This document shows, piece by piece, positions 44,526 through 47,535 of a DNA stretch of 47,535 bases. This stretch comes from Lentisphaerae bacterium GWF2_38_69. Its GTDB lineage: Bacteria > Verrucomicrobiota > Lentisphaeria > Victivallales > GWF2-38-69. Each line of letters opens with the position of its first letter. Positions within the stretch are counted from its first letter, which is position 1. The stretch covers positions 1 through 47,535 of the forward strand of contig MHBE01000065.1 in assembly GCA_001803205.1 (NCBI GenBank), in the 5' to 3' direction. A program made the translations under genes and the position numbers. The notes under the pieces are model-generated. The model was not told the DNA's origin and ran no database searches. It saw only the letters and a list, made by a program, of their open reading frames with translations.

Positions 44526-46875
44526 AGATTATCAAAAGAAAAAACCCGAACTCCTGGCTCCTGCAGGAAGCTTAGCCGCCGGAATCACAGCTATAGACTA
44601 TGGAGCTGATGCTGTTTACGGTGGATTAACCAAGTTTAACGCTCGTGAAAGGACAGAAAACTTCACTCTGGAAGAAATGTCAAAGATGATCGCCTATGCT
44701 CATAAATTCGACAGAAAAGTATATCTGACTTTCAATACCCTTGTTAAGGAAAACGAAATCGAAGAAGCCGCAGAAAATCTATTTGAAATATCAAAACTAA
44801 AACCTGACGCTGTAATTGTTCAGGATCTCGGAATAGTGCATCTGCTTAAGACATATTTTCCTTTCATGCCAATACATGCTTCGACTCAAATGAGCATTCA
44901 CAACAGCGCGGGAATTAATTTCGCTAAAAAACTCGGAATGAAACGAGTCATCCTCGAAAGACAGCTGACCCTGGACGAAATCAGAACCATTAAAAAGAAT
45001 TCACAGCTGGAACTGGAAATATTTATCCACGGCGCCTTGTGCTGTTCCATCTCCGGAAACTGCATCCTCTCTTCATGGAGCGGCGGCTTCAGCGGAAACA
45101 GAGGCAAGTGCAAACAGCCATGCAGAAAACCTTATACATGCAATGGAATTACCAACTACACTCTTTCCACAAGAGATTTATGTTCAAGCGAAACAATTTC
45201 AGCATATAAGGACATCGGCATAAATTCATTGAAAATCGAAGGCCGCCTGAGAAAACCTGACTACATAAAAACAGTTGTTTCAGCATATCGTTCCCTACTT
45301 GATTCAGATTCACCTGCAACTCTTTCAAAATCTAAACAAACTCTTCAGGGAGCTCTGGGCAGAAAGCTGATCGAAGGCTTCACCGCCAGAGAATCTTTCA
45401 AAGATATGGTCGAACCTGATGCCCTTGGGATCACAGGCAAAGAGTGCGGAAAAGTCCTTGATATTAAAGAAGGTGGATTTAAAGCTCTGATAACAAGTTT
45501 TATCCACATCGGCGACAGAGTCAGAGTCCAGCCCCCGAGCGGAGAGGAAGGCGAAGCCTTCACTGTTACTGAAATCTTTGTAAACAATAAAATTGAAAAG
45601 AAATGCTTTAAAGGGACGACATGTTTTATCAAGGCTCTCAAGCAGATTCCTCCTAATGGCATCATTTACAAAATAGGCGAAAGCGGCGGCGACATGGTTT
45701 CTGCCATCTCCCATCTGCCGAAACTCAAACATAAGATAGATCTGAGTATCACTGTTTCAAAAAACGGTATAAAAGCTGAATTACCGAAATTCAAACATCT
45801 CCAATGGACAGATTCTGAACCTATCTCGGAAGCAAAAAAACAGCCCGTTTCCAAAGAAACTGTCGCCGAAGAATTCACATCAGCTAAATCGGAGCTCTAT
45901 GAAACAGGCAAAATAGATGTATCCATTGCAGGTAATCTCTTTATCCCTTCGAGCGTGCTCAAACAGAAACGCAGGGATTTCTGGGATTGGCTTATTCCTA
46001 AACTTGACGACTCCTTCTTCTTCATGGATTCAATCGAAGGTTTTTCCAGATTCAAATCCGATTATTCAGAATTAAACAATGGTAGGGTGCTATCTCCGAG
46101 AGCGCCGGGTGACTGTGGTCACCTTCTATTAGCGGACGATTGCGGAGCCAGCCCGTTGACGACTGAGTCGGCCAGGGAGCCGTCCCTTCCTAAACTCAGC
46201 AATATTAAAAACGACCAAAAAACAACTGTTCTGCTCAGAGAAGGAGAAACCTCTCCAATAGAAGGCGCTCTCTTATCCAATACCCTCGACGATTTCGATT
46301 CAAACACTCAGGAGATAACTCTCCCTGAATTATGTTTTGAATATGATTTGGACAGAATAGAACGCAAGATAAAAATAGCTGTCGATAAAGGAATAAAAAA
46401 CTTCAGAGTTACCGCGCTCTATCAGTTTGAACTGCTTTTAAAATACAAAAAACTCAATATTTCTACTTCCTATCCCCTGCCAACTGTAAACTCTCTGGCT
46501 GTCAGAGAAATAATGAATTCAGCAAGAAGGGCCGGATTTAACCTCAGCACAGTTCAGGCATGGATTGAACTTGAGAAAGAGGCAATTCAAAGTTTCTGCG
46601 CTAAAAGTTCAATTCCAGTAGAAATTTACAGATACGGAAGACCCTTTCTCTTCGTAACGCGCGCGCATCTGACAGCAAAAGGAGTTATGAGAGATAAAAA
46701 AGGAATAGGCTTCATCGTTAAGAAAGATTCGAAAAAAGCGCTTGCAATTATCTACGGAGAAAAAGTTTTTCTTTCAGAAGGCTTCGAAGAATACAGCTCA
46801 TTCTATGACTTCATCAACGCAGACCCTGGCGAAACCCAAACCACATCTTTCAACCTGAATTACGCATTGTTCTAA
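44518..46875 (+). CDS. Peptidase U32 family protein (RlhA/YhbU-like, with long C-terminal part)
   Basis: N-terminal U32 domain (residues about 10-270): ELLAPAGSLAAGITAIDYG, ADAVYGG, STQMSIHNSAG and the Cys-rich motif HGALCCSISGNC then GNRGKCKQPCR, whose four cysteines bind an iron-sulfur cluster in relatives. RlhA and TrhP hydroxylate rRNA or tRNA using this family of fold; others are called collagenase-like peptidases. A DUF3656-like second half follows. Residues about 522-561 are coded by a palindromic insertion. Start: ATG at 44518 with AAGGA 11 bases before; a GTG at 44494 is less likely. It overlaps the CDF gene. RNA hydroxylation is a family-based guess. Confidence 0.88.
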   Translation: MSKDYQKKKPELLAPAGSLAAGITAIDYGADAVYGGLTKFNARERTENFTLEEMSKMIAYAHKFDRKVYLTFNTLVKENEIEEAAENLFEISKLKPDAVIVQDLGIVHLLKTYFPFMPIHASTQMSIHNSAGINFAKKLGMKRVILERQLTLDEIRTIKKNSQLELEIFIHGALCCSISGNCILSSWSGGFSGNRGKCKQPCRKPYTCNGITNYTLSTRDLCSSETISAYKDIGINSLKIEGRLRKPDYIKTVVSAYRSLLDSDSPATLSKSKQTLQGALGRKLIEGFTARESFKDMVEPDALGITGKECGKVLDIKEGGFKALITSFIHIGDRVRVQPPSGEEGEAFTVTEIFVNNKIEKKCFKGTTCFIKALKQIPPNGIIYKIGESGGDMVSAISHLPKLKHKIDLSITVSKNGIKAELPKFKHLQWTDSEPISEAKKQPVSKETVAEEFTSAKSELYETGKIDVSIAGNLFIPSSVLKQKRRDFWDWLIPKLDDSFFFMDSIEGFSRFKSDYSELNNGRVLSPRAPGDCGHLLLADDCGASPLTTESAREPSLPKLSNIKNDQKTTVLLREGETSPIEGALLSNTLDDFDSNTQEITLPELCFEYDLDRIERKIKIAVDKGIKNFRVTALYQFELLLKYKKLNISTSYPLPTVNSLAVREIMNSARRAGFNLSTVQAWIELEKEAIQSFCAKSSIPVEIYRYGRPFLFVTRAHLTAKGVMRDKKGIGFIVKKDSKKALAIIYGEKVFLSEGFEEYSSFYDFINADPGETQTTSFNLNYALF
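46081..46200 (-). repeat. Palindromic element inserted in frame in the U32 gene
   Basis: GC-rich stretch with hairpins GGTGAC-TGTG-GTCACC (about 46108-46123) and CGACT-G-AGTCG, and outer arms GGACG/CGTCC (about 46134 and 46181). On the minus strand it shares TCCCTGGCCGAC (12/12) and GTCAACGGGCTGGCT (14/15) with the element after rfbA at 16835-16904. The frame stays open, adding about 40 residues (including ADDCGASPLTTESAREP) that look foreign to the domain. Exact ends are not resolved. Confidence 0.65.
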
Positions 46876-47268
46876 AAAACATTCTTAACCACGAATTATT
46901 CGAATTACTCGAAAATATAAAAAATCTTATTTTTCGTGTTTTTCGTTGCCTGATACCAATTTGCGTTCAATTAGCAACTTGGTGGAAGTTTACCCTCTGT
47001 CGTAACCGATTTATTAATGGCTATTACGGCGAATAGCCCTCCAAATCATAGTAAGTTTATTGATTGCAACTGGGTTATTATTCCGACTTTGTGTAGCATT
47101 GAATGAGACCCTCTCCAGTAAGTCCAAAATACAGTCAAACAAGACTCATACATCTCCATAAATTTTTAATTTAATCCGGGTTCGTGATAGACAAACTTTT
47201 CTGAAGAAACTAAATATAAGCGAAATAGACTGTTATTGCCCAAAATCAAAAATTTAAGGAGGTTTCCC
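46876..47268. other. Intergenic region with 9-mer repeat and hairpin
   Basis: No gene seen. At 46892-46918 three 9-base units (CACGAATTA, TTCGAATTA, CTCGAAAAT) lie in tandem, facing an A/T hairpin CGAAAAT/ATTTTTCG that may end U32 transcription. A perfect 7-bp hairpin GGCTATT-ACGGCG-AATAGCC occupies 47019-47038. The ribosome binding site of the next small gene (AAGGAGG) is at 47256-47262. Confidence 0.4.
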
Positions 47269-47451
47269 GTGCAAAAAGTCAAATCAGCTAAAGAATTGTC
47301 AAAAGGTCTTAAATGTGTTATTTATGACACTCTGCTTCTTGCTGGTGCATTAAAACAACTAAGAGAGAATTACAAATGCAACAAAGAGTATCCGTTTGTT
47401 TATAAGCAGATTATCTTTGAAATGGCTTTGATCAAAATAAGATCAATGTAA
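47269..47451 (+). CDS. Small hypothetical protein (60 aa)
   Basis: Unrecognised. Starts at GTG 47269, chosen because a perfect AAGGAGG sits six bases before it; an in-frame upstream start at 47236 has none. The product is basic and mostly helical (KSAKELSKGLKCVIYDTLL, then LKQLRENYKCN), with two Cys and no membrane segment. It could be a small regulator or RNA-binding protein, but nothing proves it. The 84 bases after it up to the window end are AT-rich. Confidence 0.5.
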   Translation: MQKVKSAKELSKGLKCVIYDTLLLAGALKQLRENYKCNKEYPFVYKQIIFEMALIKIRSM

Positions 47452-47523
47452 GCGTCAAATATGACCCATCTTTTTTTCCTAGAGTTTGAGAGATAATTTT
47501 TCTCATGTTCGATTTTAACAAGC

Positions 47524-47529
47524 AGGAGG
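47524..47529 (+). promoter_or_regulatory. Ribosome binding site of a gene starting beyond the window
   Basis: AGGAGG followed by AAAAAG at the very end of the window. The start codon should lie within a few bases of the end. Confidence 0.55.
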
Positions 47530-47535
47530 AAAAAG

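Noticed and set aside
45325-45732. 135-codon minus-strand frame inside the U32 gene
   Set aside because: Shadow frame; the plus strand carries the Cys motif and family domain.

Overview
The window is a low-GC chromosomal segment packed with ordinary bacterial genes. Envelope and redox genes point to a cell with an outer membrane or periplasm: a full DsbD, a DsbA-like thiol protein, a TlpA-fold exported protein, a lipoprotein and large exported proteins. There is no rRNA, no tRNA that I could find, no CRISPR, no intact transposase and no phage module. Gene content (GlnRS beside a divergent GluRS, XRE-PAS and hemerythrin-kinase regulators, many degenerate small repeats) suggests an uncultured Gram-negative-type lineage. 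The phylum cannot be fixed from sequence alone; PVC or Riflebacteria-like would be a guess.

Layout. 1-7.1 kb is an accessory zone. It holds an 870-residue exported orphan, a small exported protein, an XRE-PAS regulator, a truncated TetR gene fused to a broken exported-protein gene, and a second fragment whose C-terminus resembles the 870-residue protein; an amino-acid permease closes the zone. 7.2-7.85 kb has an SD-led 58-residue peptide with a double-glycine leader motif, followed by decayed DNA. 7.85-11.4 kb is a minus-strand trio: thioredoxin-fold protein without its cysteines, DUF362 ferredoxin, and a MalY/PatB C-S lyase. 11.65-16.8 kb is a plus-strand run: tdh, kbl, ACT protein, PFL/UPF0210 protein and rfbA; tdh and kbl convert threonine to glycine plus acetyl-CoA. 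17.1-21.7 kb, minus strand, carries gltX, glnS and an ATP-grasp ligase. 22.5-32.99 kb, plus strand, has a BI-1 membrane protein, an APC permease, hisD, hisC, a zinc-ribbon/aspartyl-protease protein, manA, argS and an M15-type lipoprotein. 33.1-37.6 kb encodes a histidine kinase ending in hemerythrin and a REC-HD-GYP regulator, likely a redox/O2-to-c-di-GMP pair. 37.8-41 kb holds kup, a tiny zinc ribbon and a tRNA-dihydrouridine synthase. 41-46.9 kb holds dsbD, a DsbA-like gene, a CDF metal exporter and a U32 peptidase-family gene. A small ORF and the ribosome binding site of the next gene end the window.

The least ordinary feature is the load of small repeats. There are degenerate heptanucleotide arrays at six places, one of them coding for most of a lipoprotein signal peptide. 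A 96-bp element occurs twice with 92/96 identity in opposite orientations. A 32-bp element sits 3' of two minus-strand genes. A palindromic element lies after rfbA, and a related copy lies in frame inside the U32 gene. Several gene remnants sit among these repeats, so the accessory gaps look like sites of repeated small insertions, deletions and rearrangement.
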